From Syncephalastrum monosporum B8922 (lineage: Eukaryota > Mucoromycota > Mucoromycetes > Mucorales > Syncephalastraceae), in contig JNEN01000882.1 of NCBI GenBank assembly GCA_000697355.1, positions 1 to 64,000 on the forward strand: a stretch of 64,000 nucleotides of DNA. Reading direction: 5' to 3'. This document shows, in pieces, positions 47,144-61,591 of this stretch (within the stretch, counting starts at the first letter, position 1; every line of letters begins with the position of its first letter). The translations under genes and the position numbers were made by a program. The notes below the pieces were generated by a model. That model did no database searches, was not told the DNA's origin, and worked only from the letters and a program-made list of their open reading frames with translations.

Positions 47144-47454
47144 GCGCTGGGAGAAGCTATTCTGGTCAAGATGGGTGGGGAAGGTGGTATTATGGAGGGA
47201 GGAAAAGGCGGAAAGGGGGGGACGGTGTTGTATTAAAAGTAAGTAAAAGGACAACAAGCAGTAAAAACTAATATTAAGGTAAGAGATCCACACTCCACCT
47301 ATCCCCTCAGCACCCGAACTGCATTCTCTCATCTCTCTCTCGCTCACTTGTGTGCCAGTTCATTCTCCGCTTTTCGTGTGACTTTAATACAAAATTATCG
47401 GCTGAAAGCCACTCCCCTTCTCTGCTCTAACTCACCTACCTACCCTCTTGCAAC
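47144..47454. promoter_or_regulatory. 311-bp shared divergent promoter of the MAPKKK and MCM3 genes
   Basis: Only 311 bp separate the two start codons. No ACGCGT box is present, unlike upstream of histone H4. Confidence 0.5.
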
Positions 47455-50420
<2,966 letters not shown>

Positions 50421-51709
50421 GCAGTCTTTTTCTTCATATTATTTTCAGTTGTCACTTCATTTTTCTTGCTACCCAAAAAAGAAAAAAATACATTGTATAT
50501 TGCATCTTTGATATATCAGCTGATATCGATGTGCTTTGACGCCAATTGTAAATGAAAACCCGGTCTTTTTGAATACACCTTGCCAAGGAATAATTGGCAC
50601 TAATATAAACGTAACTTCTATGTTCTTTTCTAGCAGCAGTAAAGTTCATCGGGTCCCCTCCCTAAGAGTTCTTCAGGATTAATTTTGTCCTAAGAACAGG
50701 AAGTTAGTGTTTATGTGCCTTATGATTTCGAGACATGTGTGGCTAGATGAGGCTTGAAAAATACCGAGTGATGTATTCATAGAAGGCGTAGGTGTACACA
50801 CTTCGGGAGGTTCGTAATAATACGTATCACATATCCCCAGAATTCAGCAATGGGTTGCAGTAAGCAGGTACGCAATAGCTATGCTTCATTCCAGTCACCT
50901 GACGTCTGTCTCGTAAATCATCAGTGATCGCAAAGAAGAGTATGACGCATTACTAGCTACGTAAACTGCAGCTGGCCTGATAGAAGCCCTCGCTAAAGCA
51001 TGAGCAGTCTTTGTCTGCTCGTCTTGGAGCAGGGCATTATTACGTCAAAGCAGCTTCATACCCGCCCATCAAGACAGGCCTCGAGCATAGCCTTTTAAGC
51101 AGCCAAATACGTAAAAATGCTTTTGGGCTTATTCTGCTCCCTGGGTGCCATGTCACGCTCTATTTTACTCTTCTACTGCTATATATATTTGATCCTAGAT
51201 TGCATCATTGGGCATGGTACCTTTTACCTTTATATTGAAATAACACGTATGGACTGATTTATAATTCATTGGTCTGCCAAAAAAAAAAAAAAAAGTTAAT
51301 AAAGTCCTCAAAGCGGATGGCGGGAGCTGTAAATCTGGATTTGGTCCCCCAAATTAGATTTTAAAACGAGAATTGTACCATTACGATTAACTGTACACTG
51401 TACAAAGCATGACGTGGTGGGAAACGGTGTTTGAGCGACGCCCCTGGTTATCTGTACGCAAGAGTCGGGCTTGTCCAGAGAAAAAAGAGGAAAATACATG
51501 TGACGCCTAGTTTTATGAAGCGCTCTCGATGAAAACTTCATCCACCGAAAATACATGGTAAAAATAGCGAATTGTAATAAAGGGTTTTTTCATATATGGA
51601 GCGTGCCACAGAGGATTTACTTGGGCTTACCGTGACACAGCTTTCCCGTGTCTTTGTTTCTTCTTGCTCATCTCGAGAGTTGAACCATTGTTTGCCTTTT
51701 CTTTAGAGA
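50421..51709. other. 1.3-kb gene-free stretch
   Basis: No recognisable gene or RNA. An A run lies at 51279-51294. The right end is the promoter of the F-BAR/RhoGAP gene and may contain a leader intron ending at TTTAG (51701-51705). Confidence 0.45.
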
Positions 51710-54700
51710 ATGTCAGCCGTGACTTCCACAATGGCTACTGCACCCACTGCACTTGCGCAGCACACTCCAAAGAAGACGGCGCGCAAGAGTCTGGCTGCAA
51801 CTCTTGTCGACAAGGCAACGCCCAAGATGAAGGTAATCTCTACACCTTGCACCCACTCATATATGTTTTATATATATGATACATGTATCGTCGCAACCTT
51901 GTATTGACACGTGCATAGAAACAACCCTCTGACGACCAATTGCTCGGTTCGGCCCAGTCTACCTTGATTGACGACATATTAAAAGCTGACAGCGACGATG
52001 TGGGTCGTTTTCTTGCATATCTTCGACAACGGCAAGTGCACCTCAATGAAACGAGTGTATCATGCTCATACTTCGCCATTCAACAGTGTCGAGCTCGAAG
52101 AAGGATACCAGAACTCACTTGAGCGCATTACGCAGAACCTACGACAAACCGACACCATGGGACGACCCGACGAGTTCAAGAGTAGCATGTATTCCGCTTT
52201 CGAGTCCTATGTCGGCATGCATGATACACAACGCATCGCACGTATTCAATACATACAGACCATGAAGCAACAATTGCAGATCATTGCCCATATGAAGGTA
52301 TTACGCGGTTAAAAAAAGTTCCAAATTAGGAGTAAAGCTCACCCGCGATTTTATTTGTATTTCAGGAACACCACGACCGATCGCGCAGGAGTCATCGTAA
52401 AAACATGCGCCATGTCAATCTTCAATACCACCGCACCCGCTCCGAAGAGCTACCTGCGGTAAGGACCCTTCTTTTCTTTTTACATCCATCGACGATCCTA
52501 TGCGTCCTCCCACCCCCAATCCCGCTTCACGTTGCTTCTAAAAGTAATCTATATTAAAATGAAACATTGTTCCAGGCTCAGGCCACCTATATCCAGAAAT
52601 GTCAGGATATTGAACGGGCGACTCAGGTTCAGCACCAGCACCCACTCGCATCCCCCACCACACCCTCCACACCTTTCCCGACCGATCATCCTCACCAGCT
52701 CCCGACGCCCGTTCTATCCGACGACGAGCTACCTCCGCGCACGCCGATCCACGTGAAATCCCCCGCCTTCATGTCAGAACCTTCTCCCATGACACCCACC
52801 ACACCCTCGCAAACCTCGCCCCAACGGAGGATCGAACGCTTCATGCGCCAGTTCTCGCTTAGCACAACTTCCCAAGCCCCGCTCGATCCTGTACGCCAGG
52901 CTGCGCTCGTCGCCAAACTCAAGGTCGAAGTCGCAGATGCAGACCGCGAGTACCGTCACGCCGTGCGTCGTCTCGATGCACTCAGCAAAAAGCAAATGGC
53001 CGCTAACGAGCACGCTGTTACCACCTTACACACGCATACTCTAGAGCGGTCTAAGACGATAAAAGAGGTCCTTCAGACCCTTCTCGATGCCGAGCTGTCC
53101 AAATTCAATGATCTACAAAGGGTACTTTGATGACCGGGAGCTCGAAGTAAGATATTAATATGCGATTGCATAGGTCATGCATGAAACGAGTACCACCGTT
53201 CATACCATTAATCCAGAGAAGGATGCCGTCATCTATGACAATCAGCTGAACGAGCAACGGGCCACCATTCCAGAACCTATATACTACCACAACTACCACG
53301 TTGGAGAATGCCGGAGTAAGTATCTTCTACTTCTCTCGAATATAACACTTATCATCTTCTTTATTACTTTATCTTTATGAATAGATCTTTTATTCGGCAT
53401 TTCATTGACAGAATACAGCCAACAGCACCAGAGATCACCTCCGCTCATCGTGACTAAATGTATTGAAGCAGTCGAACGCTTGGGCGGTCTTGAAAAGGAA
53501 GGCCTGTATCGAGTATCAGGAAAGCAGAGTAACATTGATAAGATGAAGCACGCGTTCGAACGGAACGAGGATGGTGTCGTGTTTGGCCAGGATGATATGC
53601 CAGAAGACGTGTTTAGCATTGGTAGCGTTCTGAAAATCTTCCTGCGGGACCTCGCATCGCCACTATTTCCATTCAAATTCGGTGATCGTCTCACATATTC
53701 TCGTACGTTACCTTAATTTCCAACGTCTGCTTGTCTTGACTTATATGTTCTCTCTAGAAATCCCGGACAAGGAACTGCGCTTGATGAATCTGCTCACGCG
53801 TATTCTTAAGCTACCTTCTACAAACTATGACACCCTCAAAGCATTGATGCAACATCTTGCCAAGTAAGCATAGACGAGCGATATCGACTTTGTAAGTCTG
53901 ACAAAATGGATACAGACTTGAAGCTTCGGTGGATAAGAACAAAATGAGTGTACAGAACCTGACGCTCATATTTACGCCGGCCATATTTCAAGACCACAGC
54001 CAGGCACCACGGTCACCTAACGACTGGATGAAAGACTGCGTCATCGAGGATTTACTCAACAACTGCGAAACGCTCTTTGCCAACAAAGACTTGCGTAGCG
54101 CATCCGCCATCACAGGTCGTATCGACTATGGATTTGATCACCTTCACAACGAGAATGATGAGGAAGACGAAACGGACGAGTATGACCCCTTCTTTTCTCC
54201 CTCCAGCTCAACCTTTGATCGCGAGCACGTGTCGTCGAAGGCTGACTCGGAAGAGGATGATCTCCTCCGGGAAGAATTCCCTCTCGCTGCTAGACCCTTC
54301 CAAAAGCAGGAAGAAGAACGCGCGCCGGAGGAAACGGATGTACAGGATCAGCTCTTGCCCGCTCCCGAGCAAGAACCTGAACTGGAAGCCGTGATCGGTC
54401 GTCGTCAGAGCCGCCCGCTCAGCACAGGTCCCAAGTTCCGCACCGTTTCGCAAGACAGAGGTCTCAAGGTGAACACGCGTGTGTCCATCAGCGAAAAGAA
54501 GCCTGCACCGCCAGCCAGCGCGTCTCTGGTACAAGCCGCCACTCCTACACAAGTGGTGCCGACAGCCATTCAGAGCGCGACGCTGCCGCCTGCCAACTAT
54601 GACTGGCTTTCCCAAGACCCTCTCGGCGCTTCCTCACCCACCAACCGTGTCCAGATTCCTTCCACCACATCCTCCTCCCGCTATCCCCTGCAGCGTTCGG

Positions 54701-54789
54701 CGACGGTCGGCGCCAACGCTGCCCTCAAGCGCACGTCCCGCGTCCAGCGTGCCTCTACCGCCATTCCCCTCCGCCATGCAAACTCATAG
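51710..54789 (+). CDS. F-BAR and RhoGAP protein (Rga7-like, 837 aa)
   Basis: Eight exons: 51710-51832, 51986-52297, 52366-52458, 52576-53121, 53174-53315, 53385-53702, 53758-53863, 53916-54789. The F-BAR-like part begins FLHIFDNGKCTS, then SVELEEGYQNSLERI, and continues as long helices with a disordered insert (residues about 190-260). The RhoGAP domain (residues about 395-600) has FGISLTEY, PLIVTKCIEAVERLGGLEKEG with the catalytic arginine in LYRVSG, and VQNLTLIFTPAIF. The tail is acidic then Ser/Pro/Thr-rich. Such proteins act on Rho or Cdc42 at the division site and cell tips. Exon 2 is placed at a weak acceptor (TTAAAAG, 51985) because the stronger TAG near 51917 leads into a frame that stops. 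Confidence 0.82.
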
Positions 54790-55154
54790 TGAGTTTATGT
54801 CATCTTTCAACTTTACTACTATATATTTCTGCTACTCAATTACATCTATATTCTTATATGCCGTAACATACAACCATACCGTGAGAATACATACCTACAT
54901 GGCCAACTTACTTTTGTGTATTGAAATGACTGGACATATGGTAAAAGAAGTCTGCGACCCGCCCAAATGGTCAGCTCTTTCGTCTAATGCTATTCAAGCG
55001 GAAATCTGCGATAAGCATTCTCGTGATACCCTCCACAGTATGTACTGTAAACAAAAGAGAATTGGTTCAGTGAAGATAAAACACCTCTGAGCTGCTATTA
55101 TGTCCCTAGCAGATGTCTACGTAACAAATAAGGAGTGTCAACGTGGGCGTCACT
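54790..55154. other. Intergenic region upstream of the LAGLIDADG/zinc-finger locus
   Basis: No gene seen; AT-rich compared with the flanking RhoGAP gene. Confidence 0.45.
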
Positions 55155-55304
55155 ATGCAGATATTGCCTGAAATACAGCTTGAAATTTTCTCAAGAGCTT
55201 TCTTTCCACTCTACCTTGTTCGCGTCATATGCAAACAGAAACACCTCAAAACCCGCACAAATCCTGTGACATACCCGCATCATCTAAAGCACCATATGTG
55301 CTGA
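55155..55304 (+). other. Overlapping upstream frame with an F-box-like sequence
   Basis: A 49-codon frame from an ATG at 55155 encodes LPEIQLEIFSRAF, then YLVRVICKQK, which fits the F-box pattern LPxEIxxxIFSxL...VxxVCKxW apart from the missing Trp. It overlaps the start of the LAGLIDADG/zinc-finger frame in a different phase. I found no splice pair that would join it in frame to that gene. It may be a leader frame, the start of a lost gene or chance. Confidence 0.35.
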
Positions 55305-58138
55305 TTTGCAGTACAAAAAAGAGCAACAGTACTGGCAAAAAGAATATCGATACCTTTGGAATCAAGCAACCACTAGAGGATACATCCCAATCTGAGAACG
55401 AGGTATCGAGTGGCCCGGTCAGTCACCATGTCAAGCCAAAGACAGAAAAAAGCCCAAGTCCGGGCAATACAGGACCAGCACACCATCATCCTTCCATTTC
55501 CAACGGCGCGTGCGATACAATAGTGCCCAGTTGTAAACAATCCGTCAGCACCACCAAAATCAAAAAGGAGACCCACGACGCAAACTCCGCAGCTGCAGTT
55601 CTTTTACACTCAGAACTGGAGCAGCATGAATCCAAAAAAGGAACGGCACTCAGTGCTCCAAAGAATCAAGAACCATCAGCAAAGACGCCGAACGATATAA
55701 AATCTAAATATAATGTCGATGGAGAATGGAGGGACAACTATCTGCCGCCAGGGTTCATCAACGACGAAACCGATCCGATGCGCTACTTTTTTATTGGTTT
55801 TTACGTCGGCGACGGCATCTACCTAACAAAACGCCCAGGATTCGCCATAAGAGTCAAAGCATGCCAGTTTATGGACCTATACAACCTACTTCTTCGCTGT
55901 GGTGTTCCCAATCCCCAACTCACGTAAGTCCGGATAGTGCACCTTGCAACTGCTTTACCGACTTTGATCATGATCAGCTTCTATAAAATGCGAGGGATCT
56001 CCAAGAAATACAATGCTGGGCATCTTGGTACCGTGAGCTGGGGTTACAGTAATCAGCACGAAAACTGTCTGTCCCTTGTTGATCATGGCCTACCCTCGAG
56101 TAAAACGAAATATTCAGATCCAGAACTGCTCAAGAGCTTTCTGCCCAACCAAAATGGGAAACAACGCGGCGATTTCTTCCTGCTTTTCATGCTCGGATAT
56201 CTCATGGCAGACGGAAGCGTTGAAACGGAACATGCTGGAAATCAACAGCAACCCATGATACGTTATCAATACGCGCGAATGTACGCAGTCGATGCTAACC
56301 TCTTGAAATGGATGTGCAGTGAGTTGATATCCCTCGGGTGTGATTCAATACATCTGGGAACAGATTTATGCAGGGCAAAGACAAACAAGGAAGAGAGCCG
56401 GAACAGTGCTACCATAGACTATAAAAGGGTCCTAAATTATCTCACAATCAACAAGTCGGTGGCGAACTTTACTGTGTTACGTCGCAGCATCGAACTCATG
56501 GAGAAACACTCTATACCGCTGAATGGAAAGATACAGCTTCTCAAGAAAATCTGCCAAAGCGACGGCCATCTGCCGCCAAGGCTATATCCCCCAAGGAGTC
56601 TTTCATTCCACCAGTATATACGGCACGTAATACCCGATCGGGCTGCGTGTGTTATCGCACAGTAAGTGTACGAATTGACAGATATAAATACATACCTGAT
56701 ATATCCATCTCGAATCAAAGAGACCTCTACGATTTCAATGTATTTTTTTTAAATAACCTATTATCTGCCGTCGGCTTCCAAGAGGAGAGCTTGGAAAGTG
56801 TATATGATTTTGATCTGGCTCGTTTCACTCTCTTCATAAGAGGACTTAAAAAGCAAGCCCATCGATCTGCTCTCCAAGAGTTACTACTCCGGTATTATCA
56901 CGTATGTGAGCTTCGAATTACCCAAGGCCCTATATTCGATTATCGGTACAAAGAGGTGAAGTATTTTATTGCGAATTATATAGTATGCGCGTATATCTAA
57001 CGTATTATACTAGCCACCATATCAGCGAGTCTGCTGCAGTGAGTGTCATAAGTTCTATCAAAGATATTATTTGAGACACCATATGCTGCGGGTACACAAT
57101 AAGGTTAATATACAATCTTTGCTGAGCAGCCTATAGTCAGAAGATATCGATAGTCGTTTAGATTCTCAATTTTTTTCTTGTTTTAGGGCGAGATTTTGAG
57201 GTGTCGTTACCAAGACTGTGATCAACAATTTACATATTTCGATAAACGAAGGAAACACTATGTTATGGCACACTGTACCTCTCAAGAAGAAGAGAAGGTA
57301 TGCACGCATGTGAACAGCTGCATTCTAGTACAAGATAACTATGTGCGCCTGACTCGATAAGGCTATCTAGCTTTCCCTCACTTGCCAAGTGGAAGGATGT
57401 AAAGCAAATCCCTTCAGAGCAAGAACTACGTTGGAAAGGCATATTCGTAGCTACCACACGAGCCTACCAGTAGTAAGATGGTTTGATTATTAAAGCCGTA
57501 CGCGTATCAGAAGCTGACTCATATGCCTTTGACAAAAAGCGAGAAAATCTCAGGTGTTCATTTCAGGGTTGTACAGCAGAATTTAGGACACATGCGGGTC
57601 TAAAGACACATCAAAACACCCATCCAGCCCTACCAAAAGTTCGCTCTAGCTCTGTTACATGCTGGTATACGAAGATTCTAACAAAACCATGGCAGATATT
57701 ATTGCCTGTAGGACCGTTACTCTGTGGGTTTGACGGATGCAGTCGGACGTACCAGCTCTATTCCAGCTACAAGAAGCATGTAGAGAGAAAACACCCAGCA
57801 TTTGTCGTAAGTGAAACAACTTCATGTCTGCATACCCTTGGCATCTATGTGACACTATATCTTTGCTATGTATACTGCAAATTCGAAAGAAAATATGTCA
57901 GACCTGCACTACCTTCAAGTACGTAGACGACAAAGAGCTCCAGGTCCATCGTAGGCGCTGCGACGATCCTTCTGTATGTTAGCGACGTATTCCATGTATA
58001 CTTATTTTCATGCAAAACTCTCATCGCTTGTGTGTTTAACTTTAGATATATCACTACAAGTGCGATTACCCTGGATGTGAAAAAAAATATCGCAGAAAAA
58101 CTTCCGTGTACAGACACAAGAAGAATACGCATCAGTAG
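55229..58138 (+). CDS. Two-motif LAGLIDADG-type endonuclease-like protein with seven C-terminal zinc fingers (784 aa)
   Basis: Nine exons: 55229-55923, 55978-56661, 56721-56955, 57014-57103, 57187-57297, 57371-57480, 57554-57806, 57890-57973, 58046-58138; the sum closes in frame. Residues 1-165 are disordered with Lys-rich patches. Motif 1 is FFIGFYVGDG (Asp195), motif 2 LLFMLGYLMADG (Asp310). Both keep the acidic residue that binds metal, and the 115-residue spacing fits monomeric LAGLIDADG enzymes such as the PI-SceI intein and yeast HO. From residue 540 follow seven finger units: CSEC-type, CRYQDC, CQVEGC, CSFQGC, CGFDGC, CQTC (ending in Cys) and CDYPGC, most C-x4-C-x12-H-x4-H. Several fingers have their own exon. 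A site-specific DNA-cleaving or DNA-binding role is inferred. The exon 6/7 join (57480/57554) uses a weak GTTTGA donor but a good CTGAC branch site and CAG acceptor. Confidence 0.75.
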
Positions 58139-58721
58139 TAACTATTTTGAAGGACCCACGGCCACGAGACAGAGTTATTGTTGTACCACTATCACAGTAT
58201 ACTGTGTACTGTATAGCTTACTATTCGTCTGCTGCTTTCGAGCACACGTTTCATTCTTTATGTTGTGCTATTCGATAAATGCTAGCTAGAGGTTCGTCAT
58301 TGGCATTTGTTTTCTTGCGATTGAATTCACCACTACAGGGCTTTATACAACATGAGTTGGACAGTGTCCTAGCCTGTCAGCTACAAATCAATGAGCCCCT
58401 AAAAGTAGTTTAACAAATGATTGTCCATTACTTATCCAAATGCAGCCAAGTTCAAAAAGCAAGGAAGATTGAACCTATTATAATATATTACGGCAGCTAT
58501 CTCATGGTTCTGATATGCAAGTATGTACATTTTATGTATTCGTGGCCCTGTCGCTCGGCTATTGTTTTACAGATTATTTAAGGGGTCTACATTCAGTACA
58601 TCATCTTCCCTTGACAATCGGTAGCCAAGCACGACACCATGATAATAAAACAAAAAGATCTCATAAACACCAGAGCAGCTGTGATCGGACTCGACCTTCC
58701 GTACTGTCATGCCTATACATG
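58139..58721. other. Convergent 3' region
   Basis: AT-rich, no gene recognised, between the LAGLIDADG/zinc-finger gene and the convergent Crt10-like gene. Confidence 0.5.
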
Positions 58722-61591
58722 TTACCATATCAGCATCTGTGATTTTCCTAGTATACAAAATATAGTCATCCTAGCAAGCCATGCTCCCTTACCATAAAGC
58801 GCGTGTCGCTGCAAGCCACTCACAGGGAGATACACTTCGTTATTAAAAAGGCATGTTTGCTGACCATCATCCAACTCAACCCGGAGAAGCCGAGTCAGGG
58901 CCACTGTACCCTTTTGACTTGCAACGACCAGGAGCTCAAGCTCGGGGATATATTCGGTCATGTTGAGTCTGTCTAGCATGGTCAGCATGCGGTCCGACCG
59001 CACGTCGACGTTGCTGACAATATTCCGTTCGACCCGAAGCGTCTCCAGCTTTGCTTTGTTTCGTTTCAGGAGGTATAGATGTTTCGGCGTTGTCAGAGCT
59101 ACATGCACGTCGCGCAGTTGGGGACGCCTCTGTTTTCTCTGTCGTCGATGAGGTTGGATGAGCTGAACTGTGGAGGACTGCATCACATTGGGTATCTTGT
59201 TCTTTGGGGAAGGTTCGTCATCCTCGTTTTCGCTTGATGATGACGACGATGCGGTATCCTGTCCTCGAATGTTACTTGTTTTCATTCTACGAGAACTCAA
59301 ATGTACCTGTTGCTCTATAAAACTGGTGTCAATCTGTGTTATTCGAAACGAGTTTCTTTGTTATTACCCTGTTGATGGTTCTCGTCAGTGTCCTCGGAAG
59401 AATGCGGCAAGCGTCGGATCCGCTGTATCATACGGTCAATTTCATCATGGTCCATCATTTCTGTTGCATTTAACAATGCCTCAGATTGTACCCATTGGTT
59501 ATCCGCCGTCTCGAGCGACACCCGCTCGTCCGGTGTCTCATCGTCGGCTGGAACAGGATCATCCACAGAGTCCTCCCATCCGTTTATCTCTGGGGCGATT
59601 GCTTCCTGCGCTGTCGCGTCTTCATCAGAGGCACCAGAGGACGAAGGATGGTAGCTACCATCCGAATGATCTTGATCTCCATAGAGGTCGTCTTCGTCGT
59701 AATGATGTTCCGATAGTTGATGGTTTTCATGTTCCATATCAGCGTCATACTCATCTGGGAAATAATCCACCTGTATGACACCTGCAACGGGCTCCATCCA
59801 GGCATCCTCCAGCCCGTCGTCATCATGCGAATGCTCCTCGTCTTGCGATCCTGGGCTTTCATTCCCTCCCCAGCGCCTTTCCTCGGCTTCAAAGTCGTTC
59901 CATCCTGCTCGATGGGTTGATGCATCCCCTAGTTGAGCCCACTGCAGTTCCGCATCGTCCCGCTCTCCCCAACCGTCTTCACCTGCAGTTCCAGCAGAGT
60001 CCGCGTCGCGTGGACCGCTGTAGATATCTTGTGCATCGTCTTGTCCTTCTTCATCTCCGGCATATTCTTGGCCAAGCTCTTGGGCTCGCTCACGCTCGTC
60101 TGGACTCCTGTCTCCTGCTTCTTCTCCTGCAAAACGCCAACCGAGGAACGCATTTAATCGTGATTCCCAGTCCGACTCCTCCACAAGCATCTGGTGGTCA
60201 AGTTCATCGTCATCTTCATCCTCCCCGTCATCCCATCCGTCCTGGAATAGCTCAGGCATGACGTCATCTGTTGGTCTAAGCGGACGGACGAGATCGCCTG
60301 GAACCCATGTATCGAGGACACCATTCTCGAGCTCTTCTCGCGTCATGCGGTATATGGGAGGGCGGGCGGAATGTCGAAGATGCAGCATTGACAGCGTGGT
60401 CGATCTCCCTTGAGCCAATCGCCTTTGTAGTCTCTCCTTGATGTTTTGGGACTCTAAAGTGGCGTGTTTGAATGCATCCTGGTTGACGAATTTGACAGAC
60501 CAGCACCTAGCAGAACAGGTAAACAAAACTGTAAGCTTATCGCTTCCGTGTGACACTCACTCCCATTACCAAGCTTGTAACTCCAACTCGCTGGTGCTGA
60601 TTCTTCGTCGGGCGATCTCGCGCTGATGCTTAACATCCCATATACGGCATGTCTGATCGATCGAGCAGCTTGCGATGTAACGGCCTGAGCTGTGAAAATC
60701 AATGCAGGGTATGTTGTTATCGTGACCCACGAGTTGCACCCGAGCGTTGTCTTTGAGCACATTGGGGCGTTTTCGTTTGCCAAAAACTGGGTTATTGCGG
60801 GTGATAGCCACCATGTTGAATATGGTCACTCTCCAGTTGTTGGCTGAGACAGCTACAAGGCCTTGTTCCCGGTGGATAGAAATACCCCAAGTGGATGAAT
60901 GACTGAGAAGATACGAATAAGATCAAGAAGGCCACGACAATGTAACCTACTTCTCCAATACGAGAGGTGGCTTCTCCAAGGCATCGGTCTGCCAGACACA
61001 GACATGGCCTCCATCGGTGACAGTGACGAGGACTTCTTTGTCCAGGATATAGTCGACTTTGATAGCGTTGATCGAGTATGGCTGAAAGTGGACTACTTAG
61101 AGAAGGCCAGGCACACGTAACTGTTACGTACGGTATGATCATCTCCTACGTTTGTCCGGTTGTGTGGATTGGAAAGGCGTTTTGCAGGAGAGCGAAACGA
61201 GGTCTCAGGCGTGTCTAAAATGTAAACGTCCACCTCCGAATAAATGGCTGCCAAAGCATTAATAAAGGAAAAAAAAAAAAAAGATAGAGGACGCGCTCGT
61301 CAACGTACCAACAAAGAAGGTGCAAGGGTCACGCTTGCTCGTAGCACATAGATTCATGCGCTAATGTCGTTGGCGGATTAAGATAACGGAAGAAAGCAGT
61401 AATGGCTACGTACCCAAGGCAAGGCGTCTCGCATAACGATCTCGCTGTCTTCCTGCAATGGAGTAATCTGGAAATGAAAAATAAGGATATTGCGTGGTCC
61501 GTAGTCCTTGTATGAGAATGGAGCTTACAGACAAGCTGTCATAATCGCCAAGAGCTTGATCCACTCGTAAATCGGGCAGGTCTTCGTCCAT
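58722..61591 (-). CDS. Crt10-like WD40 protein (826 aa)
   Basis: Eight exons read from 61591: 61591-61529, 61467-61414, 61360-61309, 61247-61132, 61081-60951, 60902-60570, 60506-59368, 59314-58722. The N-terminal half forms beta-propeller repeats: RMNLCATSKRDPCTFFV, AIYSEVDVYIL, INAIKVDYILDKEVLVTVTD with HVCVWQ, STWGISIHREQGLVAVSANN, and a canonical WD unit NIPCIDFHSSGRYIASCS...CRIWDVK. The middle is a very acidic disordered stretch of about 300 residues (exon 7). The last exon holds a further conserved-looking domain (RDVHVALTTPKHLYLLKRN, ELELLVVASQKGTVALTRL, LPVSGLQRHALYG). The order fits fungal Crt10, which in yeast influences ribonucleotide reductase gene expression. A 45-nt in-frame GT-AG segment near the 3' end may be a small intron. 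Confidence 0.72.
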
